Shown: one piece after another, positions 53,945-64,000 of the stretch
Position numbering within the stretch: position 1 is the first letter of the stretch
How the letters are laid out: every line of letters begins with the position of its first letter
Assembly: GCA_022497155.1 (NCBI GenBank)
Contig: MU385790.1
Location: forward strand, 62,001-126,000
Length of the DNA stretch: 64,000 nt
Reading direction: 5' to 3'
Origin: Whalleya microplaca
Taxonomy: Eukaryota > Ascomycota > Sordariomycetes > Xylariales > Xylariaceae
Made by a program: the position numbers and the translations under genes
Notes under the pieces: model-generated
Database searches by the model: none
Told to the model about the DNA's origin: nothing
What the model saw: the letters and a program-made list of their open reading frames with translations, nothing else

Positions 53945-54750
53945 GTTATGGGTTTGCAGTATGTATATACTCAGCTGTATGCGCAGTCTAAGACAGTAGT
54001 TCTGACAGTGCAAGAACGGAGAGGCCTGGGGAGGTTAAATTGTGGAAGTGATTGGACTTGTTAGAACGGCGTTGGGTGTTGGACGTTTAATATCCCCTGG
54101 AAATGTACTATCGGGTGGAAGTGGATGAAAACGGACGTGGATGCCAGACTGGTAGAAGGTGACCATGAGATGACACTTGGAATAGAAGATGCATCCCATC
54201 TGCCCATTTGAGAGTAGAAGTCTGGGATGTGCAGTGAACATTGATCGAAACGCTGCTTCCCCCTTTTCTAATAGCCATTAACATGAATAATTGACTTCAA
54301 GTTGGCTATCTCATTCTCGTAAAACTTATGTACAATTATCCCCCAATCATTGTGAAAAATATTTCCTACCCTCTTGTGAATACCAACTAGGCATATTCCA
54401 TATTTTTTAATGAATATCTACATCATGACAGGATCCTTGCCATTTTTAATACCTCTGAAATAATCGGTTATCCTATTGTGTATCAATTGACAATATCAAC
54501 CCAATACTGTGAATTTTACGTCAATGTCAAGTGGATGCTATCATGAGGTGATATAAAACACCTTTTGAGAGCCCCTCGATAGGTTCTCCAATAATTGGGT
54601 ATTGGGAGCCATTCCATTCCGCGAGCCAGTGAACTCTCACCAGTGTATGTGTTTAACTTGAAATTGGATAGAGCCAGCTAGGTCGCGCATTGGAGGACTT
54701 CATTATTGAAAGTTGATAGGGTGAAGATAAATACAAATAATCATGTCCTC
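53945..54750. other. Intergenic, no gene seen
   Basis: About 800 AT-rich bases. Nothing recognised. Confidence 0.45.
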
Positions 54751-55544
54751 TTATATGAGGTCCTTTCTCAGAAAAACCGCAGTCACGCCCCAAACCTTTC
54801 CGGTTGGGTCTGTGTCGAACCAAGCGTCTTTCTTCCGGGCATAGATGAGATAGCCGCGTCGTTGATACCACTCCTCATTAGAAATCTTGACAACCAGAAT
54901 TAGACACCAATCGCTCGATACATGTGATAGGAGGGCCAGGAAACTTACTCTGGGTATTGGCCGTTTCATAGCTATGCGCCGTGGATTATCAGCCATACAT
55001 TCGTCTTTGGAAATGGTGTCCAGGGTGATAGCTTTCGCACCGAAGTCCTCTTTGGCCATCCTGTGTTGGATCATCAGAATTTCTCAATCTTCTTAACTTG
55101 CCAACAAGGATAATCTACTAACTTTTCACAGGCGTCAATTGCAGCTCCACCTATTCCAGCACTTTGCAATGGGGTTGAGATGTAGAACGTTGTGAGTGAA
55201 TAGATGCCATTGGAGGGATCTGTCTCTAACTCAGCCGTCGAAGTTACAGCATCTAGAGCTATGTGTCCGATAGGCAGAAAAGACTCAAACTTCGGATCGG
55301 GTACATGAGCTCGTAGCAAAATCGTCTTGCAACTATCCTGGAGCATAGCTGCTTCTTCTGGAAAGAAGCTACTGTGTGTTTGGAGCCGCGAAGGTGTTTC
55401 TGGATGCGAGGGCTGCAAGACCTAGTACATTTCGTGTTAGATCACTATTCATTGAAAATTGCAAAATAAAAATGGACAGATACTGATATGTTGGGCCAGC
55501 AGTATCTCACTCAAGCGCCCGAACTCTATTACAAATCCTAGCAT
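54751..55544 (-). CDS. GNAT-family N-acetyltransferase
   Basis: Four exons, 55544-55484, 55399-55123, 55060-54949 and 54885-54751; introns 84, 62 and 63 nt; 194 residues. The joins give a continuous GNAT fold: EFGRLSEILLAQHI at the N-terminus, FESFLPIGHIALD (beta strand), IYSLTTFYISTPLQSAGIGG (strand 4 and the acetyl-CoA pyrophosphate loop, Q-x-x-G-x-G), AAIDACEKMAKEDFGAKAITLDT and then NEEWYQRRGYLIYARK, the C-terminal NxxWYxxxGY segment typical of GNATs. The first exon is the weakest part: its acceptor is chosen because it keeps phase, and other starts are possible. The protein is small and lacks a targeting signal. The substrate cannot be predicted. Confidence 0.72.
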
Positions 55545-56949
55545 TCCCTTTACATATTGTAATTCTACGAGTATTTTTCGTCACGTGCTGTCTTATCCAT
55601 TCCATCGAGATGAAATGATAGAGTCGAATGTAGATTATTATTCCAAATACATGCATAAGAACACGATTTAAGTAAATGAATACCTTAACAGCGGGTGAAG
55701 TTCCTGCCCCTCTTAATATAGAGTTACACTAGCTAGAGAATGTTAAACTTAGACTTCACAATATTGAACAAGTATTTATCCCATAATTTTGATGGATATA
55801 CCTGAAGTACTTGAGCCAAGTCACTAACGCCTCTAAGAGGGTTCAGTGCAGACTATCGGATGAAATTGTCTTTGAAGAATTGATGAAACTCTAGTTGCTG
55901 TCCACCTGGCTTCTTCTCTCAAACCCCTAGCCGGCGGGCCTAGAACATGTCAACCTTCTTATAATATCACGACTATGAAGATTATTAGATAACACAGCTT
56001 CGCTTAACATTACAGTGGTATTCAGCTTGAATGCCTCTCCCAAAGAGTTTACGATAGCATGTATCTGCACTAGACAGGCAGACCTTATGGAAACCACGAT
56101 CACATGAGTTTGGAAGACAGTGAGAAAGAAAGGGTTTATTGAGAAGATTAGATAGGCTGAAAGAAGTATCGTAGTGTGTAGTTGACTCTCATGGGACATC
56201 GATTATGAATATCAGTATGGGATTTGGTTAAAGTGAACATCACTTCTGCATCAAAATCTATGACATCAATGAATAGTTACATTACCGGGCTGAAATAACG
56301 GTACGTATTTGCGACAAGTGAGAATGGGATCATGGTTTAGTCCTTTCTCCCGAGTCCAGGCCTATCTGCCTTTGTCGAGGGCCTGCTGGAAAAAAAGTAA
56401 AAGAAATTAGCATCCAGGGGTGGAAAAGAGAGGTATCAGTTTTTTAAAAATATCGACAGGAAATTACTTTTGACAATTACATACGAGCTAGTGGTTGCTT
56501 CAAACTGGCTAGAAATGAAGGGGTAGCAAGGTCTGGGTTCTAAGCAGCGATGATAAGATCGTGACACACGACAAAGATACAAACGGGTGACGAAAGGGAA
56601 ATCATGAATGCGCTCACAGTAATGGCGCAATTCTGACTCAATATATCTATTGCATATTAGTCGCTGAGATATGATGGCCATACCTTAATGCGCTACGGAA
56701 TGTAACGCTTTCTTCTATATTGAATAGGCCGCAATACCCAACAAAAGGGTACAAGATAGGAGCCACAGCTCCTGGTACGGCAATACTCAATTTGTATAAG
56801 TTCGTGATCAGCTGTATCTTTGTATGAAGGTTGTTTCGATAGCGATGGTCATCTGAGTCCCCTAGTGAATGTAATTCTTATTCTAAGTTGTACCTCCTTA
56901 GACAATGGCCGCATTTGCTCCCGAGATGATGAAACGACAATGATAGGTA
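55545..56949. other. Intergenic with dispersed-repeat copy
   Basis: About 1.4 kb. No supportable gene. The block at 55743-55793 matches 18418-18468. Confidence 0.5.
55743..55793 (+). repeat. Dispersed repeat, copy B
   Basis: A 51-nt block aligned without gaps to 18418-18468; 42 identical positions by hand. The flanks upstream keep only weak similarity (TATAGA...TACAC in both). Confidence 0.55.
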
Positions 56950-57973
56950 CTACAAGACATATTTCTTCAGGAACCTATCAATCGAATTCGCCATCTCTAG
57001 CTCATTAGTCTCCAAAGCGAAATGTCCAGCGTCCAAGAAATGGAGCTCAAAATGGTTCACGTCCTGCTCGAAAGCCTTCGCGCCCGCTGGAATGAAAATA
57101 GCGTCATTCTTCCCCCAGACAGCTAGAACCGGAACGTCGGAGGAACGGAAATATTCCTGAAACTTGGGATAAAGATCTACGTTGGTGCGGTAATCATAGA
57201 ACAGATCCAGCTGGATGTCTTTATTGCCGGGCCTCTCCATCAGTGCCTGGTCCACTATAGCGTCAGGTGTCAGTATTGTCTCTCTAGAATAATGATTGGG
57301 GGCTGTTGGAACTGATTTGAGAGCTTTTGGCTCCTGAAAATGCCCATTAGGGAGTTCCTGCTCCTGAGATGAAGATAGAAGGGGAATCCAGTGGCCCTGG
57401 ATGTTACTTACGGTGGTAGCTCTCGGGCTGGATGAGACTAGGATGCGGCGAGCCCTTCACGTACTGCATCTTGGTCACGTCAAAAGTTAATGCAGACCTC
57501 AGTGCGTCCCGGTCGGTCGTGCTCCCGCTTGCCCAATACTTCTTAATGGGGGCCCAGAAGTCTTCACCGAAGCCTTCAACATATGCGTTACCATTCTGGC
57601 TAATGATTGCTGAGATTGCTTCTGGTCGCTTTAGCGCAAGTCGAAGTGCAGTAGGTGCACCATAGTCGAAGATATAGATTGTGAAGCGTTTGATGTTCAG
57701 GGCGTCGATAAAAGCCTCGGTAGTCTTGGTGAGGTTGGCAAATGTGTACCGGTAGCTGCGCTCAGCCGGAACTTCAGTGAAACCGAAGCCTGGGAGATCC
57801 GGCGCGATGACCCGATACGAAGTCGCTAGCAGCGGAATCACGTTGCGAAACATGAAAGACGACGAAGGGAATCCGTGGAGAAGTAGGATGACTGGGGCGG
57901 TCTCTTTACCGGCGGAGCGGTAGAAGATATTGACCCCATCTGCCGTTACGGTGCTGACGGAAAACAAACCCAT
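56950..57973 (-). CDS. Alpha/beta hydrolase, epoxide hydrolase/haloalkane dehalogenase type
   Basis: Two exons, 57973-57412 and 57254-56950, across a 157-nt intron, 288 residues. The strand after the oxyanion motif (ILLLHGFPSSSFMFR) is followed by PDLPGFGF. The nucleophile position is Asp in IYIFDYGAP (about residue 103), which marks the epoxide hydrolase/haloalkane dehalogenase branch and excludes Ser esterases. The cap domain is helical. The acid is the Asp of WGKNDAIF, and the His is in DAGHFALE near the C-terminus. The splice rebuilds ESYHLDQALMERPGNKD. There is no signal peptide, so the enzyme is probably cytosolic. The 157-nt intron is longer than any other here except that of the RBR pseudogene. 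The substrate is unknown; a role in detoxification of epoxides or halogenated compounds is inference. Confidence 0.86.
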
Positions 57974-58698
57974 TTTGAGTGATGTTTTTCAAAAGGGACT
58001 TGTAAATATTATGGCTATGTTTAACTGATCGTTGATCAACAGAGGCTGGTCAAGATGGGTTCATCCTCTGGATCATGAGAATCTTATATACTTAAAATTC
58101 ATAGCATAGTTGATGTATTGTTGAGATGCATCATTGGCCAACCGGCGAACCTAAGCTTGAGCTTCACAATTTTTTAAGATATGTGAGCATGATGCAAGGT
58201 CATACTACGATGCTTTACACAGTTCAATGCGCGCCTTTCTACACTTCGCATTGGCTTTGGCACACCGCGGAGATGCGGCGGAATGTAAACTTCACCTAAA
58301 TAGGTTACCATGATTACAAAGGCATCGGGGTCTGGTAGGTTGCTCTCCATTTTTCATTAAAGTTTTTTGGAATTAGAAGCGCCCTTTGGACGACAGGTTG
58401 ATGATTCTACCTAAACCTTATTGATGAATTCAAGCACACCATTTCCGCGGATATCTAGTATCAAACGGTGTGTGAATTGACAACCCTAATATAAGCAGGA
58501 TTGTTTTATGCCATTATTACAATAGAAGGATGAGCAAAGGTTTACTAACGCAGTATTACAGCAAAGCTTTTATATATATGCTTACGGGGCATTTTTCCTG
58601 TTCACAATATTTAAATCCGTATTAAATTCGAGTTGCCAAATATATTCAATTGGTTACATGTGTGCACGCTACTTTTGGGGTATTCTATATTGGAAGCT
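57974..58698. other. Intergenic, no gene seen
   Basis: About 720 AT-rich bases; the promoter of the alpha/beta hydrolase lies in the left part. Confidence 0.45.
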
Positions 58699-59265
58699 TT
58701 ACACGACCTGTCTGACCTTTCCAGTCTCGACTTCATAGATCCAGCCACTGATCGTGACGCTGTCAGGCACAGTGGCACTGCTCTTCAGAAAATCAACATC
58801 CCTTCGGACGGCATCTTCCAAGTTTGAAAACGGAAGGAAATCGAGATTTGCAGTTTCAGCAGAAGCACTTGGCCCCAAGTTCTTCTTCACAAGTCCATGA
58901 GCATCTTCATTGGTGAATGTCAACATGCCGCATCCAGTGTGCTTAATAAGTATGATCTCCTTTGTGCCGAGTAGCTGCTCCGAGATAATGATTGATCGTT
59001 GCCCATCGATTGCGCTTCCGCCGGCATTGCGGATAACATGCGCATCCCCGAGATCAATTCCAAATGCAGCTGCAGGATCGATCCGAGCATCCATGCACGT
59101 TACTTTTTATGAAAAGTCAGCTACTTCATATCACCATCCGACTTTTAGCATATACATACAGATGAGATACTGCTTGGCTGGAGGCAGGGCGAGATGGCCT
59201 TGAGTGAATTTGCTTGCATATTCAGCGTTCTTCTCTTGAAGGGTTTTCTGAATCGAGGAAGTCAT
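58699..59265 (-). CDS. Beta-carbonic anhydrase-like protein (short form)
   Basis: Two exons, 59265-59160 and 59102-58699, with a 57-nt intron, 169 residues. The splice rebuilds QYLILTCMDARIDP: Cys of the zinc site (about residue 38) with the Asp-Arg dyad of the beta class. The other ligands are His and Cys in IKHTGCGM (about 90 and 93), and HVIRNAGGSA is the typical loop before them. The overall form is the small beta-CA type also called 'carbonic anhydrase-like' in fungi and mycobacteria. It interconverts CO2 and bicarbonate. No targeting signal. The protein is short for the family, which commonly runs about 160 to 220, but has all ligands. The C-terminal VSGWIYEV-like strand is present (ISGWIYEVETGKV). 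Confidence 0.9.
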
Positions 59266-61362
59266 ATTTGCTCTAATAATGAATTTGTTGCTACGGTATT
59301 GACAGAAGGGATCGGGTTTGTTCTGGTCTATGAGTTAGACACGAGGCCCCAGCCTTCATCTTATAGTTCCTTCTTCGGTGGGAATAAATGACGCAAGAGA
59401 TGTGGTGCACTACATAACATGTAAATCTTCCAGCGAGAATATGAAACATAAAGTTAGTGCAATTGTTGATAGCAAGTGTATCGTCATTATAAGGGCGGTC
59501 ACGCCATACGCTTTACTCATAGTATGTTGTATTGGCGGGGAATGATCGCCGGTGTGGCGTAAATTGAGACTACCAATAGGTTAGATAAGATTTCATGAAC
59601 GGCTTCTGATAGATCTATCGATAGCACGATGCCACGCCCTCGGCTTTCATCAAGACTCGTCATTCAAAACCCGAGCAATCATGTGCATGTTTAGTCGGTG
59701 TATGAACCATGCTTCTAGATACTCATCGCTTCCCCGAAGAGTTGTATGGAAGAATAGCAAATATGAACAGTATTAGTAGATATTCAAATCTACATGTCCC
59801 AAGCCCTGATCTGTAGGTATTTTCTTTCGACTTCTTTTATAGATAAACATTCTAATTTCACTATATTTTCATATTTCTCTTACACTTGTTGTAGGTTACT
59901 TAATTTTGTGTGCGTGATTATTTTGGAAATTTTCATATATAACTTTAGCAGTCTCAAGGTGTCATAAACAGTACACAATTGGAATTACGTGTCGTAAGAA
60001 ATAAACCGACAAGCTGGTTTATCTAAACATTTCAAGATTACATTGTATGCCCTTTCATGCAGCATCGTATGTTGGAACATGATGACTATATTGTTTACAA
60101 GTTACGACATCTAAGTATCCTATGCCTAATACATTTATTGCATACCAAAGTGTGTTCTGTTTCAATTTTCATACTCCTACTATGTGTTATTCTGTAATTA
60201 GTTATGTACATATATTCTCGGCATGTCCTCATAATATTTCATCATCCACACAATACAAGTAGTACTTCCTTATGCTATACCATACCCGTTAGCTCGCGAA
60301 GAGATAATAGCCCTTGTCATGCCAAGGTTGCCCAACTTCATTCCCACATCCTTACAAGCTCATGACCAGCCAGGAGGACCATCTATTAACACGGATGTCA
60401 CTAGACGCACCACGGTCCCTGACGGAAACATAACATCTCTTAGTTGCATATATATGTATAAATCACCATCCAACTTGGGCATCATAATGTCAATCTCGGG
60501 AAGGTATCTCCTTCGCTTCCCTTAATACCGGTGTTCTGAGTATTGTGATAGCGGATATTGACCCCAAATCTAGAAGCTAGCTACATTTCAGCTACCGTGG
60601 TAAAGACTGCATTAGTGCTCTTGGAATCTGAGTGATCTAGGCTAGATACTCCCGAGTCTGCGGTCATAGGTGCTACTCGCGGGATGGTGATTATCATGAG
60701 GTCATATTGAGGTAAAGCACGTCGTCTTACCTTGTACAATACACAGCGTCAAAATTTACGATGCTTGGATTGACAAGGAGTATAGGTATGATTATCTCTG
60801 AACGAATGAAGATTGAACTCTGCTAGTAATACATCTCTTATCGCTTATTAAGATACACTGGGGCCCAAGATGATGACGAAGTCTACTGTGGTATTAAGGC
60901 AATTAGGGAGGGCAGGAGAGCAGATGCGGGCGTCTTTCTATATTCCAATATCAAAGCTTAACTACCGGCTACTCTGCTATCAATGGTCGCGGTAAAGGTG
61001 TTTTAGCAGTAGGTCAATCTAAGCGATAATCTCTAGAGACAAAGAATTATTGTACCCGTGTGTATGTGGATTTTCCTTTGATAGTTTTGATGTTTGAACA
61101 ATAGCTTTATGCCAATTTTACGCCTATCACAATAACTACAAATCCGTCCTTGTTCCATGATGTTTCGAAACGATCCCTTTATACATTATAAACAATATGT
61201 ATTGATAGATTACTTCTTTACAATGATATCAAGCGCCTATATAACATCTACGCTTCTCCCTAACATGTCCAACTTCATTACAATCACCAAGCACTAGCTC
61301 ACAACAACACCATCTCACAATTACAAACACTAGACTCTAGCAGCTCGATTTCATTATTCGTC
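59266..61362. other. Gene-poor AT-rich region between divergent genes
   Basis: About 2.1 kb with no supportable gene. The right end has a TATA box and AC-rich leader for the gene at 61363. Confidence 0.5.
61238..61244 (+). promoter_or_regulatory. TATA box of the HtrL/YibB-like gene
   Basis: TATATAA, 125 bases before the ATG, followed by a CA/TC-rich leader. Confidence 0.5.
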
Positions 61363-62643
61363 ATGTCTGGAATTTCAAACCAAAAAGTAGCCTCTCGCGC
61401 AATCTCTTACAGCGAAAAGCTACGCCACAAATCTTACTTAACCCCCATTAATGAGCCACTCATCTCGTGGGATAATGTGGGTAGGACTTCACCACAAAAA
61501 TATTTGAAATCTTACACAAAGTCCTATGAGAAACCATTCGGCAAGGATGTCGCAGAATGGCGGCAGAGGTTCTTCGGGCTGGGAGAGGATGTACAATATC
61601 GTACCAAGCCTGAAATTGCTCCCATCTACCCCGGAGCTCCAACAATGGTTCTCGTCTTCTATCCTAGGCCAGACCAAGGTGACGCAAGACCGATACACCA
61701 AAGTGCATCGTATCTACGCAGGATTCAAAGAATAGCTAACATGGGCGAGCAGACAATCCTCTACATACCTCCTGAGCTGAGAGAGGAAGTTAGAGCCATG
61801 CGAGATGATCCGCACTGGTACATTATCGACGAGTATGCTACAGTTTGGGACTTCCCAAATAACAGCTACCAGCGGGACAATTTTGAAAACAAGCAGCCTG
61901 CCATTTTCAATGAATTTGATGGATACACAGATGCTGACGGGGATTTGAAGCCTGAACCACGGTACAATCGCCCACATCACAGCGCTGTTTGTAATTCAAA
62001 GGCATTTATTATGTACGATGCGGTGATGCGGAATCCTTTCGGATCCGACCAGTGGATGTACGTAGATGCGGGGTTCCTATTCGATGATGGTCCCAAAGAC
62101 AAACATGGAGTAGTATGGGGAGATCTCTTTAGTAGCGGCCTTGACAAGAATAAGTTCGGTTATGCCTATTGCCTTGCACAAGAAGCTGGAATTGTGATGG
62201 GTGAGTACCCGCACCAATACGGGTGTCCCGATGCCGAAGACGAATGCTGGTATAATCCAAAAAGGTCGTGGCGAGGGCGACAGTTCATAGCTCAGGTCTA
62301 TGTAGGCTGCTCGATCGGTATGCTGGAGTATAGCACACGGTTCATGCAAACAGTTGACGACATGGACGCTAATGGTTTCTATACGGGCAGAGAAGAGCTG
62401 GTGGTAGCGTTTGTCGCACTACGTTATCCTAATACAGTCCGCTCGGTGCCTTACTTCCGTTTACCGGCACATCTCGACTATAAATGGCAATTTCCAATGA
62501 AATTTGTCTTTTCTCGGGTTGGAGGTCCTGAGTCTGTGCCTCCTATCGTTGATCCAATCAGGACGCTGTACTGCAAAGACTACACCCCGACACTTGAGGA
62601 TCAGCCCGCTGGAGGAGTTTACAAAGGAGCTAGGCTGGAGTAA
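61363..62643 (+). CDS. HtrL/YibB-like glycosyltransferase-type protein
   Basis: Single exon, 426 residues. No signal peptide or membrane segment. The central part contains YNRPHHSAVCNSKAFIMYDA, VMRNPFGSDQWMYVDAGFLF and IAQVYVGCSIGMLEY. The phrase 'NSK-x-F-x-x-x-(D/E)A-x-x-x-NPF...(D)AG' is how I recognise the HtrL_YibB family, which includes bacterial YibB and various eukaryotic homologues and belongs near the nucleotide-sugar glycosyltransferase fold. The Asp-Ala-Gly after a hydrophobic strand could serve as the metal-binding DxD-like site (YVDAG). The N-terminal 75 residues are basic and unrelated. Function is not established in fungi. Codon use is AT-richer than that of the conserved enzymes here, and the gene stands alone in gene-poor flanks. 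Confidence 0.65.
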   Translation: MSGISNQKVASRAISYSEKLRHKSYLTPINEPLISWDNVGRTSPQKYLKSYTKSYEKPFGKDVAEWRQRFFGLGEDVQYRTKPEIAPIYPGAPTMVLVFYPRPDQGDARPIHQSASYLRRIQRIANMGEQTILYIPPELREEVRAMRDDPHWYIIDEYATVWDFPNNSYQRDNFENKQPAIFNEFDGYTDADGDLKPEPRYNRPHHSAVCNSKAFIMYDAVMRNPFGSDQWMYVDAGFLFDDGPKDKHGVVWGDLFSSGLDKNKFGYAYCLAQEAGIVMGEYPHQYGCPDAEDECWYNPKRSWRGRQFIAQVYVGCSIGMLEYSTRFMQTVDDMDANGFYTGREELVVAFVALRYPNTVRSVPYFRLPAHLDYKWQFPMKFVFSRVGGPESVPPIVDPIRTLYCKDYTPTLEDQPAGGVYKGARLE

Positions 62644-63632
62644 GTTTTTCGTCCAACATTTCTACCAGGAAATGCCATGATTGTGATATTTCTATCGCAG
62701 ATTGCGGTGATTAGATAGGCTTGCGTCATAGAGTTCCGCCTTAATAAACTATATCTTGACCCCCACTAGTATTACTGTATCACTATGCATTTTAGATGGT
62801 CGTATATTTGCGCACAAGGTCTCTTTTCTATCAAGTTTCTTCCTCGAATGCCCTGTCCATCCATGTTTGTTATTTCATACTAACCACTCACAATAGTAAC
62901 TCGGTATAGTTACTGAGATAGAGCCGGAGATCTATATGGGTGTCGCTTGTACATATATGCCTCCTCCTAATTGATACTACGGCGATTGCTCTTAGGACTT
63001 TTAAATGTTAGCATGTTGTGAAGTATATAGTGTGCTACTAATGATATTGCAATAGTGGCGTTAACATACACCCTATAGGACTGAGGGTGGTACGAACCTA
63101 CGTATGGCCGCCTATACATGTATATATATAAGGGGGCTCTGTCACCTTCCTATAGCTTCTTGCACTACACTAATAAAGTCACTATATTTCTCATTACCTT
63201 GGCCCATGGCCCATATTGAAAGCGTTGCTTTGCAGCGCAAGACGACCAAATGATTGATTAATAAACTTGGTTGAAAAAATGGGACTCATGCATGCGAATT
63301 GGTTGTTATTATGAACCTGTGGGAATCTAGATGGATGGAAACAAGTCAATGATATTGCTTAATTAACCTCACTTGGCTTAATAGATTCCGTCATTGAATT
63401 GGTTGTTGAATGAGCCAGAAAGGGAGGATTGATGTATAGGGGGTACTTGCGACACAACCTGTGTGAATTGTATTGAAGCTGACACATATTCATAGCTCTT
63501 GTTGATATTGAACTACCTACTGATAAATAATGTCTATTGTCTAAAAGCCGTCTATAAAAAGTATCATCAATCATTCAGTTAGTCGTCCAAACCTACCTGA
63601 ACGGATGTCGCTTTCATTTCCCGCGTGTCGCC
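62644..63632. other. Intergenic between convergent genes
   Basis: About 990 AT-rich bases with a TATATATATA run near 63120. No gene recognised. Confidence 0.45.
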
Positions 63633-64000
63633 CTAACCGGATTGCCCCCTAGAATGAATACTATCTACACAGTTCTGCCACCGTAGAACTTTCATGTAAG
63701 CGAGCTCGATGACAGCAATAAGCACCATACCAGCCCCTAAGCCAATCCAGACCCCATTTAACCCCAGCCCCGATGGGCCCAACTCGATCCATATCGCCAG
63801 CGGCACCGCAGCCAGATAATTAACAGCGAAGACGACCCACGCCGCGACCCACTGGTGTCCCAGGCCCCTGAGCATGCCGTTTGAACCGCAGATGATCGAG
63901 TCGATGACCTGGTACACGCTCAGGGCGAGCATGGTATTCCTCGCCAACTCGCAGACACCCTCGTCATCGGAGAAGAAGCGCGGCAGGCTGTCACGCATTG
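63633..64000 (-). CDS. MATE-family multidrug/organic cation efflux protein, C-terminal part
   Basis: The gene is cut by the right edge; only its last 121 codons and stop are present. The Met near the edge (63998) is probably internal. LPRFFSDDEGVCELARN is the usual loop after a MATE inner helix, followed by LSVYQVIDSIICGSNGMLRG, GLGHQWVAAWVVFAVNYLAA, VPLAIWIELGPSGLGLNGVW and VLIAVIELAYMKVL, that is three to four transmembrane helices ending with a short basic tail (MKVLRWQNCVDS). MATE proteins export drugs or metabolites by H+ or Na+ antiport; in fungi they are vacuolar or plasma-membrane (yeast Erc1-type). No lesion in the visible part. Confidence 0.85.
   Translation of the reverse strand, partial: MRDSLPRFFSDDEGVCELARNTMLALSVYQVIDSIICGSNGMLRGLGHQWVAAWVVFAVNYLAAVPLAIWIELGPSGLGLNGVWIGLGAGMVLIAVIELAYMKVLRWQNCVDSIHSRGQSG

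Noticed and set aside
1..64000. CRISPR arrays, rRNA genes and prokaryotic operons
   Set aside because: No regularly spaced repeats and no rRNA-like segments; gene structure is fungal with spliceosomal introns.

Overview
The window is nuclear DNA from a filamentous ascomycete (Pezizomycotina), most likely a plant-associated or plant-degrading species. The reasons are frequent short GT-AG introns of about 44 to 96 nt (a few up to 177 nt) with CTNAC-like branch points, no operons, secreted plant-cell-wall enzymes (GH27-like, GH43, GH10, CE8), an AltA1/Hrip-type small secreted protein, a HeLo-domain protein and typical fungal gene families. Exon joins were worked out by eye: each multi-exon model keeps frame, its total length is divisible by three and conserved motifs continue across the joins. 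Names are family-level assignments from motifs, not from database searches.

Layout. 1-6.2 kb: 3' end of an arylsulfotransferase-like gene, a secreted GH27-like glycosidase, an unknown gene interrupted by one amber codon, and a secreted PAF-acetylhydrolase-like hydrolase on the minus strand. 6.1-16.4 kb: a gene-poor, AT-rich stretch holding only the small secreted AltA1-like gene (8.93 kb), a short-chain dehydrogenase pseudogene (10.8-11.8 kb) and decayed fragments. 16.5-30.5 kb: FAD monooxygenase, LTR-like remnant, acidic unknown protein, phosphoinositide phospholipase C, Artemis/SNM1-type nuclease (7 exons), HeLo-domain membrane protein, and a TcmP/LCM-type methyltransferase. 31-34.4 kb: GH43 and GH10 genes in tandem. 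34.6-42.8 kb: unknown protein, SRPK-like pseudokinase, four-TM protein, aldehyde dehydrogenase. 43.2-45.9 kb: RBR-type E3 ligase pseudogene with many lesions. 46.6-64 kb: pectin methylesterase, M20 amidohydrolase, DUF7726-like protein, CHORD-like zinc protein, GNAT acetyltransferase, Asp-nucleophile alpha/beta hydrolase, beta-carbonic anhydrase, HtrL/YibB-like protein, and the C-terminal end of a MATE transporter.

How the genes relate. The GH43, GH10, pectin methylesterase and GH27-like enzymes would act outside the cell on arabinan or arabinoxylan side chains, the xylan backbone, pectin and galactosides. No convincing secondary-metabolite cluster is present because no backbone synthase is visible. 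The most notable observations are: (i) two pseudogenes whose nonsense codons are all explicable as C-to-T or G-to-A transitions, as repeat-induced point mutation or cytosine deamination would produce; (ii) an SRPK-like kinase lacking both the ATP-anchoring Lys and the DFG Asp; (iii) a HeLo protein with a C-terminal membrane anchor; (iv) a phospholipase C with about 90 extra residues inside the catalytic X box; (v) an isolated effector-like gene in gene-poor DNA; (vi) several perfect inverted repeats and a 51-nt dispersed repeat in intergenic DNA. No tRNA, rRNA or CRISPR array could be confirmed.
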